A stretch of DNA of 64,000 nt from positions 1 to 64,000 of the forward strand of contig NZ_KB911608.1 in NCBI RefSeq assembly GCF_000383615.1, written 5' to 3'. Shown one piece after another: positions 10,351 through 18,555 of this stretch. The first letter of the stretch is position 1. Every line of letters begins with the position of its first letter. The notes below the pieces were generated by a model. That model had not been told where the DNA came from. It was given only the letters and a program-made list of their open reading frames with translations, and made no database searches. The position numbers and the translations under genes were made by a program. This DNA comes from Streptomyces canus 299MFChir4.1 (lineage in GTDB: Bacteria; Actinomycetota; Actinomycetes; Streptomycetales; Streptomycetaceae).

Positions 10351-11145
10351 CGGCTGTCGAGACCCCTGACCGGATGCGCTGACCTGACGCAGCCCGCCCG
10401 CCTCCTCGACCTCCAGCAGCGACGCGCTCTGCCGTTCCTCCTCGAAGGCCCGGTGGCCGCCGCGCAGGCCGAACAGGCGCTTGGCCAGGAGGATGTAGAG
10501 GACGGCGAGGATGTTGAGGAGCAGCGTGGCGATCTTCAGCCAGCTGATGCGCTCGGTGAGTTCGTAGATCTCCAGCGGGAGGAACGCGGCGGTCGCGACC
10601 ACCGTCAGGTACTCCGCCCAGCGCTTGGCGTACCAGAGGCCGACCGCCTCGACGAGTTCGATCAGGGCGTACGCCAGCAGCAGCACGGCCACCAGGACAA
10701 GGGTGCTGTGCTTGTACCCGAAGGTCTTCTGGACGGTGTCGACGATCGGCGAGTGGTCGAGGTCGTAGTGGAAGTGCCGGAACACCGGCCGGAAGACGTC
10801 CAGATACTCGTCGAAGAGCCGGCGCACCGCGTCCTGGCTGTTGCTGAACTTCCACACCGCCACCGCGGCCAGCACGATGAACACCCCGCGCACCGCCCGT
10901 TCGATCGCGAGGAAGCGAAGGATGAACAGGTCCCTGAGCACCTTGCCGCGCGGCACGAGGGGCGCGTGGTCCGCGGGTCCCGAGCCGTGCGGCTCACCGA
11001 GGGCGAAGTCGCCGCAGCGCAGGCAGCGCCACGCCCCGCCCAGGGCGGTCTCGGCGTACAGCCGGTCCCTGAGGCGGGGTTCGTCCGGCGCGTACGTCAC
11101 ATGGCCGCGACGCGCGCAGGTCCGCCGGTCCCAGTCGATCTTCAT
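10348..11145 (-). CDS. DUF2127 membrane protein with N-terminal Cys/His motif
   Basis: A 265-residue protein of unknown function. Residues 1-50 contain CARRGH and CLRCGD, a possible small zinc ribbon. From about residue 75 the DUF2127 domain has four predicted membrane segments (starting IERAVRGVFIVLAAVAV, STLVLVAVLLLAYALIELV, WAEYLTVVATAAFLPLEIY, and LKIATLLLNILAVLYILLA). The C-terminus is polar. ATG 11145 gives the MKIDWDRRTC start with GGAGG 10 bases upstream; longer frames run into the neighbouring broken MFS gene. Role unknown. Confidence 0.82.
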   Translation of the reverse strand: MKIDWDRRTCARRGHVTYAPDEPRLRDRLYAETALGGAWRCLRCGDFALGEPHGSGPADHAPLVPRGKVLRDLFILRFLAIERAVRGVFIVLAAVAVWKFSNSQDAVRRLFDEYLDVFRPVFRHFHYDLDHSPIVDTVQKTFGYKHSTLVLVAVLLLAYALIELVEAVGLWYAKRWAEYLTVVATAAFLPLEIYELTERISWLKIATLLLNILAVLYILLAKRLFGLRGGHRAFEEERQSASLLEVEEAGGLRQVSASGQGSRQP

Positions 11146-11221
11146 CCCCCGTGCGCCTCCGATGACAAAGCGTGCCGTCCGGGGACGGCACGCTAGTGGG
11201 GCCGGGTAAGAGTTCGGTGAG

Positions 11222-12222
11222 TCAGCGGGTGCCGACCAGCTCCTTCGCCTCCTCGGCCTCGGAAGCGGGCTCCGCGGTCTTGCGGCCGGGCAGCAGCACC
11301 GCGACCAGTACCGTGCCGACGCCCAGCACGATCGCTCCGACCAGGCTGGTGTGCGACGGCGAGGTTGGCGCCCGCGAAGCCGCGGTCGGTGAAGCGGCGG
11401 ACGTCGACGACGGGGCGCGGGTGGCGCAGCTCCCGGGCGACGAAGAGCGCGAGCCCGACGCCCGCGACCACCGCGGCGGCGATCGCCTTGGCGTGCCAGC
11501 CGAAGTGCGGGCCTTCGATGATCATGCAGACCAGCGCGCCGATCCACACGACCGACAGCAGACCGCCGACGTAGTCGATACGCCCGTGCTTCGCGGCCTT
11601 GGACGGCGGGACGAGGACGAGGGCGGCGACCAGCGCCACGGCCGCGATCGGGACGTTGATCAGGAACGTCGACGTCCAGGCGTGGTGCTCCAGGAGCGCG
11701 CCCGCGACGAGCGGCCCGGCGGCGATCGCCACACCCGAGGTGGCGGTCCACACGGTGATCGCCTTGGCGCGCTCACCGCGCGGGAAGGTCGCGGCGAGCA
11801 GGGACAGCGTGGCCGGCATGATCATCGCGGCGCCGGTGCGCACCACCGCGCGAGCCGCGATGACGGTCGTGGCGCTGTCGGCGAAGAAGCCGAAGACCGA
11901 GCCGCCGCCGAAGACCCCGAGGCCCAGCAGGAGCGCGCCGCGGCGGCTGTACTTGTCGCCGATCGCACCGAACAACAGCATCAGGGCGGCGTACGGAACG
12001 GTGTAGCCGTCGATGACCCTCCCCCACTGCCTTAAGGGGGTGCCCCCAGCGGTCGGCGCTGGACAGGCCGAGGTCCTCGGTCATGCCGGGGGCCGCGACC
12101 GTGAGGGCGGTGTTCGCCATCACGATGATCAGCAGGCTGACGAAGAGGACGAGGAGTGCCCACCAGCGGCGGGCGTAGGGACGCTCCATCTTCTCGACCG
12201 GTTCGGCCATGACGAGTCGCAT
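11222..12222 (-). pseudogene. Broken MFS drug-efflux transporter (DHA2-like)
   Basis: The start (MAEPVEKMERPYARRWWALLVLFV...) and TM1 are intact to SSADRW. A 28-base insertion (12018-12045) then shifts frame, and the protein resumes as VIDGYTVPYAALMLLFGAIG in the second frame. Six or so membrane segments follow to DVRRFTDRGFAGANLAV. There the sequence jumps, in another frame, to a last membrane segment and tail (VGAIVLGVGTVLVAVLLPGR...ELVGTR, stop at 11222). Roughly 150-200 residues (the later membrane segments) are deleted compared with a 14-TM exporter. Two independent lesions make it non-functional. It is divergent from a TetR gene, the usual exporter/repressor pairing. Confidence 0.88.
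12018..12045. repeat. 28-bp palindromic insertion inside the MFS gene
   Basis: Removing these 28 bases fuses codons for SADRW directly to VIDGYTV, restoring the conserved MFS TM1-TM2 junction, so the insertion is exact and caused the frameshift. The insert is a near-palindrome of the CCTCCCCCA...GGGGGTGCCC type with a central TTAAGG. It looks like a short mobile or slippage-generated repeat often seen in Streptomyces. Confidence 0.8.
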
Positions 12223-12248
12223 GGCAGAGGCGGCCTTCCTCAGCGGAC

Positions 12249-12312
12249 TTGCACAGTGATGTGCATTCGCTCAACACCGTGCAATGTGCGCCTGTTGCAC
12301 AGCGCTGTGCAA
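12249..12312 (+). promoter_or_regulatory. Operator cluster between the MFS pseudogene and its TetR
   Basis: A perfect 18-bp palindrome TTGCACAGCGCTGTGCAA occupies 12295-12312. A related imperfect copy TTGCACAGTGATGTGCA is at 12249-12265, and another GTGCAATGTGC half-site sits between them (about 12279-12289). The array lies in the divergent promoter gap 20 bases before the TetR start, as expected for autoregulation and control of the exporter. Confidence 0.8.
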
Positions 12313-12332
12313 GTTCAGCCGGGAGGGGCACA

Positions 12333-12950
12333 ATGGCGCCCATGACCACGGGCCACTCCAGTCGCGCCGACGCCAACCGACGCCGCATCCTCGACATCGC
12401 ACTCGCCGAACTGCTGCGCGACCCCGACGCGTCCATGGACCAGATCGCGCGCGCCGCCGGTGTCGTACGGCGGACCGTGTACGGCCACTTCCCGAGCCGT
12501 GAGGCGCTGATCGGCACGCTCGTCGACGGGGCCGTGGAGGCGGTGGCGGCCGCGCAAGCGGCGGGACGGGCGGAGAGCGAGGACCTGGCGCAGGCCGTCG
12601 CGGGCTCCGTGCTCGCGGTCTGGAAGGTCGCCGACCGCTATCGCATCCTGGTCGCGCTCGCCCAGCGCAGCGTCACGGTGCAGGGCATCCGCGAACGGCT
12701 CGCCCCCGTGCGGGACGCCTGCACCGAACTGCTCCAGCGCGGCCTGGACGAGGGCGTCTTCGTCTCACCGCTGCCCGCGCCCGCGCTGGCCTACGTCCAC
12801 GAGCGGATGATGTTCGCGGTGATGGAGGCGGTGAACGACGGGCTGCTGGACGCGGAGGAGGCGGGCCGCTCCACCGCGGTCACCGTTCTGACCGCGGCGG
12901 GCGTACCCGCCTCTCTGGCCACCGCGCTGGTGGCGAAACTGAGCGACTGA
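12333..12950 (+). CDS. TetR-family regulator
   Basis: A 205-residue TetR repressor. The N-terminal HTH is RRRILDIALAELLRDPDASMDQIARAAGVVRRTVYGHFPSREAL; the C-terminal ligand domain is helical with a WKVADRYRILVALAQRS segment. ATG 12333 has GGGAGGGG just upstream; starting at 12249 would read through its own operators. It presumably repressed the divergent MFS exporter. That exporter is now broken, so the regulator may be orphaned or may act elsewhere. Confidence 0.9.
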   Translation: MAPMTTGHSSRADANRRRILDIALAELLRDPDASMDQIARAAGVVRRTVYGHFPSREALIGTLVDGAVEAVAAAQAAGRAESEDLAQAVAGSVLAVWKVADRYRILVALAQRSVTVQGIRERLAPVRDACTELLQRGLDEGVFVSPLPAPALAYVHERMMFAVMEAVNDGLLDAEEAGRSTAVTVLTAAGVPASLATALVAKLSD

Positions 12951-13006
12951 ACCTTTGGAGGAAATGAGCCCGGGCGTACGGGGGAGTACCCGGCCGCCCG
13001 GGGCGG

Positions 13007-13039
13007 GAGCCGGGCCCGGGTTCAGGTCGGGCCCGGCTC
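13007..13039. terminator. Hairpin between TetR and dctA
   Basis: An 11-bp GC-rich inverted repeat (13007-13017 with 13029-13039) lies between convergent gene ends and probably acts in both directions. Confidence 0.6.
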
Positions 13040-13077
13040 GGCTCTGTGTGGCCCTTAGGCCACGGCTGTGCGGCCCC

Positions 13078-14454
13078 TCAGGCCTTGGCCAGCTCCTTCT
13101 CGCCGCCCTGCTCGGGGATGTCCGCCGTGACCTCGGCGTCGTCGTGGTCGAGGAGGGTCTTCTCGTCGAAGGGCAGGTGACCGGCGAGCACCTGGTCGAC
13201 GCGCTCGCGGTCGATCTCCTTGGTCCAGGTGCCGATCAGGACGGTGGCGACGGCGTTGCCCGCGAAGTTGGTCAGGGCGCGCGCCTCGCTCATGAAGCGG
13301 TCGATGCCGACGATCAGGCCGATGCCGTCCACCAGGGCGGGCTTGTGCGACTGGAGACCGCCGGCCAGGGTCGCGAGACCGGCGCCGGTGACACCTGCGG
13401 CGCCCTTCGAGGCGACGAACAGGAAGAGCAGCAGCGGGATCTGCTCACCGATCGACATCGGCGTGCCCATGGCGTCGGCGATGAACAGCGAGGCCATGGT
13501 CATGTAGATCATGGTGCCGTCGAGGTTGAAGGAGTAGCCGGTCGGGACCGTGATGCCGACGACCGGCTTGCTGACGCCCAGGTGCTCCATCTTCGCGATC
13601 AGCCTCGGCAGCGCGGACTCGGAGGACGAGGTCGACAGGATCAGCAGGAACTCACGGCCCAGGTACTTGAAGAGCGTGAGGATGTTCAGGCCCGCGATGA
13701 TCCGCAGCAGGGTGCCGAGCACGATGATGACGAACAGGAAGCAGGTGATGTAGAAGCCGACCATCAGGAGCGCGAGGTCCTTGAGCGCGTCCACGCCCGC
13801 GGAACCGACGACGGCGGCCATCGCGCCGAAGGCACCGATCGGGGCGGCCCACATCACCATGGCGAGGATGCGGAAGACGAGCCGCTGGATGTGCTCGACA
13901 CCGCGCAGGACCGGCGCTCCGGCCGGACCCATGGCCTGCAGCGCGAAACCGGCGAGCAGGGCGATCAGCAGGGTCTGGAGGACCTCGCCCTCGGTGAAGG
14001 CGGAGACGAACGTGGTCGGGATGATGCCGAGGAGGAACTCGGTGGTGTCCTTGGCCTCCGCGTCGACCTGCGCGTGGCCGACGTCCTTGACCGCGTCGGT
14101 CACGGCGAGGCCGGTGCCCGGGTCCAGGATGTTGCCGACGACCAGGCCGATGCCCAGCGCGACCAGCGACATGATCGTGAAGTAGACCAGCGCGATACCG
14201 CCGACGGCGCCGACCTTGGCGGCCTTCCGTACCGATCCGATACCGAGGACGATCGTGCAGAAGATGATCGGCGAGATCATCATCTTGATCAGGTTCACGA
14301 ACCCGGTGCCGATCGGCTTCAGCTCGACCGCGAAGTCGGGTGCGACCAGGCCGACGGTGATACCCAGGGCAACCGCGACGATCACCGCGATGTACAGGTA
14401 GTGAGTGCGGTCCTTTTTGACTGCGGGTGCCGTATCGGGGGTGCTGGCGGCCAC
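13078..14454 (-). CDS. dctA: C4-dicarboxylate/proton or sodium symporter (DAACS family)
   Basis: A 458-residue membrane transporter that imports succinate, fumarate or malate. Family signatures are STSSSESALPRL, SFNLDGTMIY and ASKGAAGVTGAG, the hairpin and substrate-site motifs of the DctA/GltP family. Eight membrane helices and two re-entrant loops are expected, starting at YLYIAVIVAVALGITVGLV. GTG 14454 is chosen because AAGGAGGG lies 5 bases upstream; the longer frame to 14568 lacks a site. It is divergent from a CitA-type kinase and its regulator, the usual pairing for dicarboxylate-responsive control. Glutamate transport is the main alternative. Confidence 0.9.
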   Translation of the reverse strand: MAASTPDTAPAVKKDRTHYLYIAVIVAVALGITVGLVAPDFAVELKPIGTGFVNLIKMMISPIIFCTIVLGIGSVRKAAKVGAVGGIALVYFTIMSLVALGIGLVVGNILDPGTGLAVTDAVKDVGHAQVDAEAKDTTEFLLGIIPTTFVSAFTEGEVLQTLLIALLAGFALQAMGPAGAPVLRGVEHIQRLVFRILAMVMWAAPIGAFGAMAAVVGSAGVDALKDLALLMVGFYITCFLFVIIVLGTLLRIIAGLNILTLFKYLGREFLLILSTSSSESALPRLIAKMEHLGVSKPVVGITVPTGYSFNLDGTMIYMTMASLFIADAMGTPMSIGEQIPLLLFLFVASKGAAGVTGAGLATLAGGLQSHKPALVDGIGLIVGIDRFMSEARALTNFAGNAVATVLIGTWTKEIDRERVDQVLAGHLPFDEKTLLDHDDAEVTADIPEQGGEKELAKA

Positions 14455-14535
14455 GGCTGCCCTCCTTGACGTCTTCGTCGGATGACCGGCGTGCGGCTCA
14501 CGTCCGGGCTTTTGAAGGAATGCCGTGACTATCTC

Positions 14536-14552
14536 CCGCCCTGTGAGGGCGG
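14536..14552. promoter_or_regulatory. Inverted repeat in the dctA/kinase divergent promoter
   Basis: CCGCCCTGTGAGGGCGG (7-bp arms, 3-base centre) sits between the two divergent starts, next to an AT-richer stretch carrying two TTCA repeats (14563-14577). It could be a response-regulator or repressor site; this is based on position only. Confidence 0.4.
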
Positions 14553-14604
14553 TCACCCTTCCGTTCATTTAGTTCACAATCAGCCAGGGAGGCAGACTGA
14601 CACC

Positions 14605-16386
14605 ATGCGCATCCCCGTACCGAGACCCCGGAGCCTCGCGGCCCAGCTCTTCGCCATGCAGGCGGTGCTGATCGCCGTGGTCGTGGCGGGATACGCGCTG
14701 TTCACATACGTCAGTGACCGGGGCCAGGCCGAGGACGCGGCGCGCAGCCAGGCCAGGGCCGTGGCGCGGGCGGTCGCGGACTCGCCGTCCGTGCGGGAGG
14801 CGATCGGTACGCCGAAGCCGACGGTCGAACTTCAGCCGTACGCCCTCAGGGTGATGGCCGACACCGGGGTCGACTTCGTCACGATCATGAGTCCGCAGGG
14901 CATCCGCTGGACCCACCCCGACCCGGACCAGATCGGCAGGCACTTCCTCGGCAACACCGAGCGGGCCCTCAAGGGCGATACCTTCACGGAGACCTACACC
15001 GGCACGCTGGGCGCCTCGGTGCGGGCGGTCACCCCGGTCAAGGACGACGACGGGAAGGTCATCGGCCTGGTCAGCGCCGGCATACAGGTCGCGAAGATCA
15101 GCGAGCGGGTGCAGGGCCAGCTCACCGCCCTGCTCGCGGTCGCGGGCGGCGCTCTCGCGCTCGGCGCCATCGGCACCTACGTCGTCAACGCCCGCCTGCG
15201 CCGCCACACCCACGGCATGAACGCGGCCGAGCTCAGCAGGATGCACGACTACCACCAGGCCGCCCTGCACGCGGTACGCGAGGGGCTGCTGATGCTGGAC
15301 GGGCAGTACCGTGTCGCGCTGATCAACGACGGGGGACGGGAGTTGCTGGGGGTGTCCTCGCAGGACCAGGTGATCGGGCGGTCGGTGGCGGACCTCGGGC
15401 TGCCGGCACCGCTGACGGGTGCGCTGCTCTCCTCGGAGCCACGCGTCGACGAGGTCCATCTGACGTCCACGCGCGTCCTGGTCGTCAACACCTCCCCGGT
15501 CTCCGGCGGAGAGCAGCGCGGCACCGTGGTCACCCTTCGCGATGTGACCGAACTCCAGTCCCTGATGGGTGAGTTGGACTCCGAGCGGGGCTTCACCCAG
15601 GCGCTGCGCTCCCAGGCCCACGAGGCGGCGAACCGGCTGCACACCGTCGTCTCCCTGATCGAGCTGGGCCGCGCGGAACAGGCGGTGGACTTCGCGACCG
15701 CCGAACTGGAGCTGGCGCAGGCGCTGACCGACCAGGTCGTGGCGGCGGTCGGCGAGCCGGTGCTGGCCGCCCTGCTGCTTGGCAAGACCGCGCAGGCGAA
15801 CGAGCGGGGTGTGGAGCTGGTCGTGTCGGAGGACAGCCGGCTGGACGACGGGTTGCTGCCGGAGAGCCTTCCCGCCCGGGACCTGGTCACGATCCTCGGC
15901 AACCTCATCGACAACGCGGTGGACGCGGCGCAGGGCAGCGTGCGGGCGCGGGTGACGGTGACGGCTTACGCAGCGGGCACAGCGGACACGGCCGGCCGCG
16001 GGCTGGTCCTGCGGGTCGCCGACACCGGCGCGGGCGTCGACCCGGCCCACGCCGAGGCGGTCTTCCAGCGCGGCTTCTCGACGAAGCCGGCGGGACCGGG
16101 CGGGCGGGGGCTGGGCCTCGCACTCGTACGCCAGACGGTCAACCGCTGCAAGGGAACCCTGACCGTGGCGGAGGCGGAGGGTGGCGGCGCCGAGTTCGAG
16201 GTGCGACTCCCACTCGGGGACCAGGAGGTACGGGGCCCTGTCGGGGACCAGGAGGTACGGGTCCCCGCCGGAGGCCAGGAGGTACGGCTCCCCACCGGGG
16301 ACCAGGCCACGCCCCCGGACGGCCCCCCGATCCCCCTCGGGCCCCCGGCCCCCGACGGTGCCAAGGTTCCCGGAGGCGATGTATGA
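14605..16386 (+). CDS. CitA/DcuS-type sensor histidine kinase
   Basis: A 593-residue membrane sensor. TM1 is about residues 13-36, followed by a periplasmic-type PAS/CACHE sensor (VMADTGVDFVTIMSPQGIRW...) to about 172, TM2 (about 173-195) and a cytoplasmic PAS (VREGLLMLDGQYRVALINDGG). The dimerisation box has H339 in SQAHEAANRLHT. The ATPase has N437 in NLIDNAVDAA, DTGAGVD and GGRGLGLALV. This matches kinases sensing citrate or C4-dicarboxylates. It overlaps the regulator gene by ATGA and faces dctA. The C-terminus carries a repetitive Gly/Asp/Gln/Glu/Val/Arg tail followed by a proline-rich end (see the repeat at 16216). Confidence 0.93.
   Translation: MRIPVPRPRSLAAQLFAMQAVLIAVVVAGYALFTYVSDRGQAEDAARSQARAVARAVADSPSVREAIGTPKPTVELQPYALRVMADTGVDFVTIMSPQGIRWTHPDPDQIGRHFLGNTERALKGDTFTETYTGTLGASVRAVTPVKDDDGKVIGLVSAGIQVAKISERVQGQLTALLAVAGGALALGAIGTYVVNARLRRHTHGMNAAELSRMHDYHQAALHAVREGLLMLDGQYRVALINDGGRELLGVSSQDQVIGRSVADLGLPAPLTGALLSSEPRVDEVHLTSTRVLVVNTSPVSGGEQRGTVVTLRDVTELQSLMGELDSERGFTQALRSQAHEAANRLHTVVSLIELGRAEQAVDFATAELELAQALTDQVVAAVGEPVLAALLLGKTAQANERGVELVVSEDSRLDDGLLPESLPARDLVTILGNLIDNAVDAAQGSVRARVTVTAYAAGTADTAGRGLVLRVADTGAGVDPAHAEAVFQRGFSTKPAGPGGRGLGLALVRQTVNRCKGTLTVAEAEGGGAEFEVRLPLGDQEVRGPVGDQEVRVPAGGQEVRLPTGDQATPPDGPPIPLGPPAPDGAKVPGGDV
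16216..16306 (+). repeat. 27-bp tandem repeat in the 3' end of the kinase gene
   Basis: About 3.5 copies of a 27-base unit containing GGGGACCAGGAGGTACGG begin at 16216, 16243, 16270 and 16297. They encode successive nine-residue units of the GDQEVRxPx type just after the last ATPase motif. The period is a multiple of three, so copy number can change without a frameshift. Confidence 0.9.
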
Positions 16387-17072
16387 CCACCTCGCAGCCC
16401 ATCCGTGTGCTGGTCGTCGAGGACGATCCGGTCGCCGCCGACGCGCATGTCCTGTACGTCAACCGGGTCCCCGGCTTCACGGCCGTCGGCAAGGCCCACA
16501 CCGGTGCCGAGGCCCGGCGTCTGCTGGACCGTACGGCCGTCGACCTGCTCCTGCTCGATCTGCATCTGCCGGACGGGCACGGCCTCCAGCTGGCCCGTTC
16601 GCTGCGCGCGGCCGGGCATCAGGCGGACGTGATAGCGGTGACGTCGGCCCGGGACCTGACGGTCGTGCGGGAGGGCGTCTCGCTGGGGGTCGTGCAGTAC
16701 GTACTGAAGCCGTTCACCTTCGCCACCCTGCGGGACCGGCTGATCCGGTACGCGGAGTTCCACGCCTCGGCCGGTGAGGCGAGCGGTCAGGACGAGGTGG
16801 ACCGCGCGCTGGCCACGCTCCGGGCGCCGGGCCCGGCCGCCCTCCCCAAAGGGCTCAGCTCACCGACGCTGGAGCGGGTGACGGTGGCCCTGCGGGACTG
16901 CGCGGAGGGGCTCACGGCGACCGGTCTGGCCGAGGTGGTCGGCATCTCCCGGATCACGGCCCGCCGCTACCTGGAGCATCTGGTCGACGCGGGCCGGGCG
17001 GCCCGCAGCCCGCAGTACGGGACGGTGGGCCGGCCGGAGTTGCAGTACCGGTGGGTCAAGGGGCAGCAGTAG
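16383..17072 (+). CDS. CitB/DpiA-type response regulator
   Basis: A 229-residue regulator. The receiver domain has acidic pocket EDD (13-15), phospho-acceptor D59 in LLLLDLHLPDG and the conserved Lys in YVLKPF. The C-terminal domain (TATGLAEVVGISRITARRYLEHLVDAG...GRPELQYRW) is the HTH of the CitB/DctR family. It is translationally coupled to the kinase and probably activates the divergent dctA, and perhaps its own operon, when dicarboxylates are present. Confidence 0.93.
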   Translation: MTTSQPIRVLVVEDDPVAADAHVLYVNRVPGFTAVGKAHTGAEARRLLDRTAVDLLLLDLHLPDGHGLQLARSLRAAGHQADVIAVTSARDLTVVREGVSLGVVQYVLKPFTFATLRDRLIRYAEFHASAGEASGQDEVDRALATLRAPGPAALPKGLSSPTLERVTVALRDCAEGLTATGLAEVVGISRITARRYLEHLVDAGRAARSPQYGTVGRPELQYRWVKGQQ

Positions 17073-17109
17073 GTCCAAGGGCCCGCAACGGCCAAGCCGT
17101 GCACGCTCA

Positions 17110-17139
17110 TTGACCTGACTAGACCACTCCTCCTACCGT
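17110..17139 (+). promoter_or_regulatory. Promoter of the sugar ABC operon with a DasR-like site in the spacer
   Basis: TTGACC (17110-17115), an 18-base spacer and TACCGT (17134-17139) form a good housekeeping promoter about 55 bases before the GTG. Inside it, 17113-17128 reads ACCTGACTAGACCACT. This agrees with 13 of 16 positions of the DasR (GntR/HutC) element ACTGGTCTAGACCACT as I recall it, with the right half perfect. Confidence 0.55.
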
Positions 17140-17193
17140 CACCGGGCAACCACCCCGCGCCACCACGACGTGAGCCCGCAGGAGGTCATGCCC

Positions 17194-18555
17194 GTGCGCC
17201 CCACCGCCGCTAGGACCGCCTTTCTCGCCACCGCCCTCGCCCTCGCCGCATCCGCCCTCACCGCCTGCGGCGGCGGTTCCGGCAGTGATCCGGACACCGT
17301 GAGGATCTCGTTCAAGCAGTCCACGGACAACTCGATCCACGTGATGGACGACTATCTCGCGGACATCAAGAAGCAGTTCGAGAAAGCGAACCCGGGCAAG
17401 AAGGTCGAGCTCGTCCCGATCAAGGCCCCGGACTCGGAGTACTACACCAAGCTCCAGCAGATGCTCCGCTCCGCGAAGACCGCGCCCGACCTGGTCTACG
17501 AGGACACCTTCCTCATCAACTCCGACATCACCAGCGGGTACTTGAAGCCGCTCGACCCCTACCTCGCCAAGTGGCCGGACTGGAACCGGTTCATCGACAC
17601 CGCGAAGGCCGCCGCCAAGGCCGAGGACGGGAAGACGTACGGCGTCCCGGACGGGACGGACACCCGCGGGCTCTGGTTCGACAAGGGGATCTTCGCCAAG
17701 GCCGGGCTGCCCGCGGACTGGCAGCCGAAGACCTGGGACGAGGTGCTCGACGCGGCCCGCACCATCAAGCGCAGGGTCCCGGACGTCACGCCCCTCAACG
17801 TCTACACCGGCAAACCCGCGGGCGAGGCCGCCACCATGCAGGGCTTCGAGATGCTGCTCTACGGGACCGAGGACCGGCTGTACGACGACTCCGCCAAGAA
17901 GTGGATCGCCGGCAGTCAGGGCTTCGAGGACGCCCTCTCCTTCGTCGAAACGGTCTACCGGGAGAAGCTCGGCCCGGACGTCTCCACCGCCCTCGACCCC
18001 AACATCCAGACCATCGTCCGCGGTGACCTGCTTCCCAAGGGCAAGCTCGGCATCGACCTGGACGGCTCCTGGCTCCCGCAGGACTGGCTGCCCGGCAGCG
18101 GTCACGAATGGCCCGAGTGGTCCCGCGAGTTGGGGCTCGCGTACATGCCGACCCAGCACGGGCAGGACCCCGGCAAGGTGAGCATGTCCGGCGGCTGGAC
18201 CTGGTCGGTACCGGCCAAGGCGGGCAACCCCGATCTCGCCTTCGAGTTCGTGAAGACCATGCAGACCAAGGCCAACGCGCAGAAGTGGTACGTCGCCAAC
18301 TCCGGTATCTCCGTACGCGAGGACGTGGCCGCGGACCCGGCGTACGCCAAGGCCCAGCCCGGCATCAAGTTCTTCACCGACCTGGTCGCGAGCACCCACT
18401 ACCGGCCCGCGTACCCGGCGTATCCGAGGGTCTCCACCGCGATCCAGGAGGCGATGGAGGGCGTGACGACCGGGGACGTCTCCGTCGAGGACGCGGCCAG
18501 GAAGTACGACGACTCGCTCAAGGAGGCCACGGACAACCAAGTGATCGAAAAGTGA
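17194..18555 (+). CDS. Sugar ABC transporter substrate-binding lipoprotein
   Basis: A 453-residue family 1 extracellular solute-binding protein. The signal peptide ends in the lipobox LTAC, followed by a GGGSGSD linker, so it is a membrane-anchored lipoprotein. The fold is indicated by FEKANPGKKVELVPI, APDLVYEDTF, AGLPADWQPKTWDEVLDAARTIK and GKLGIDLDGSWLPQ. GTG 17194 is preferred because AGGAGG lies 8 bases upstream. It overlaps the first permease gene by GTGA. The substrate is probably an oligosaccharide; the DasR-like site hints at an amino sugar but does not prove it. Confidence 0.92.
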   Translation: MRPTAARTAFLATALALAASALTACGGGSGSDPDTVRISFKQSTDNSIHVMDDYLADIKKQFEKANPGKKVELVPIKAPDSEYYTKLQQMLRSAKTAPDLVYEDTFLINSDITSGYLKPLDPYLAKWPDWNRFIDTAKAAAKAEDGKTYGVPDGTDTRGLWFDKGIFAKAGLPADWQPKTWDEVLDAARTIKRRVPDVTPLNVYTGKPAGEAATMQGFEMLLYGTEDRLYDDSAKKWIAGSQGFEDALSFVETVYREKLGPDVSTALDPNIQTIVRGDLLPKGKLGIDLDGSWLPQDWLPGSGHEWPEWSRELGLAYMPTQHGQDPGKVSMSGGWTWSVPAKAGNPDLAFEFVKTMQTKANAQKWYVANSGISVREDVAADPAYAKAQPGIKFFTDLVASTHYRPAYPAYPRVSTAIQEAMEGVTTGDVSVEDAARKYDDSLKEATDNQVIEK

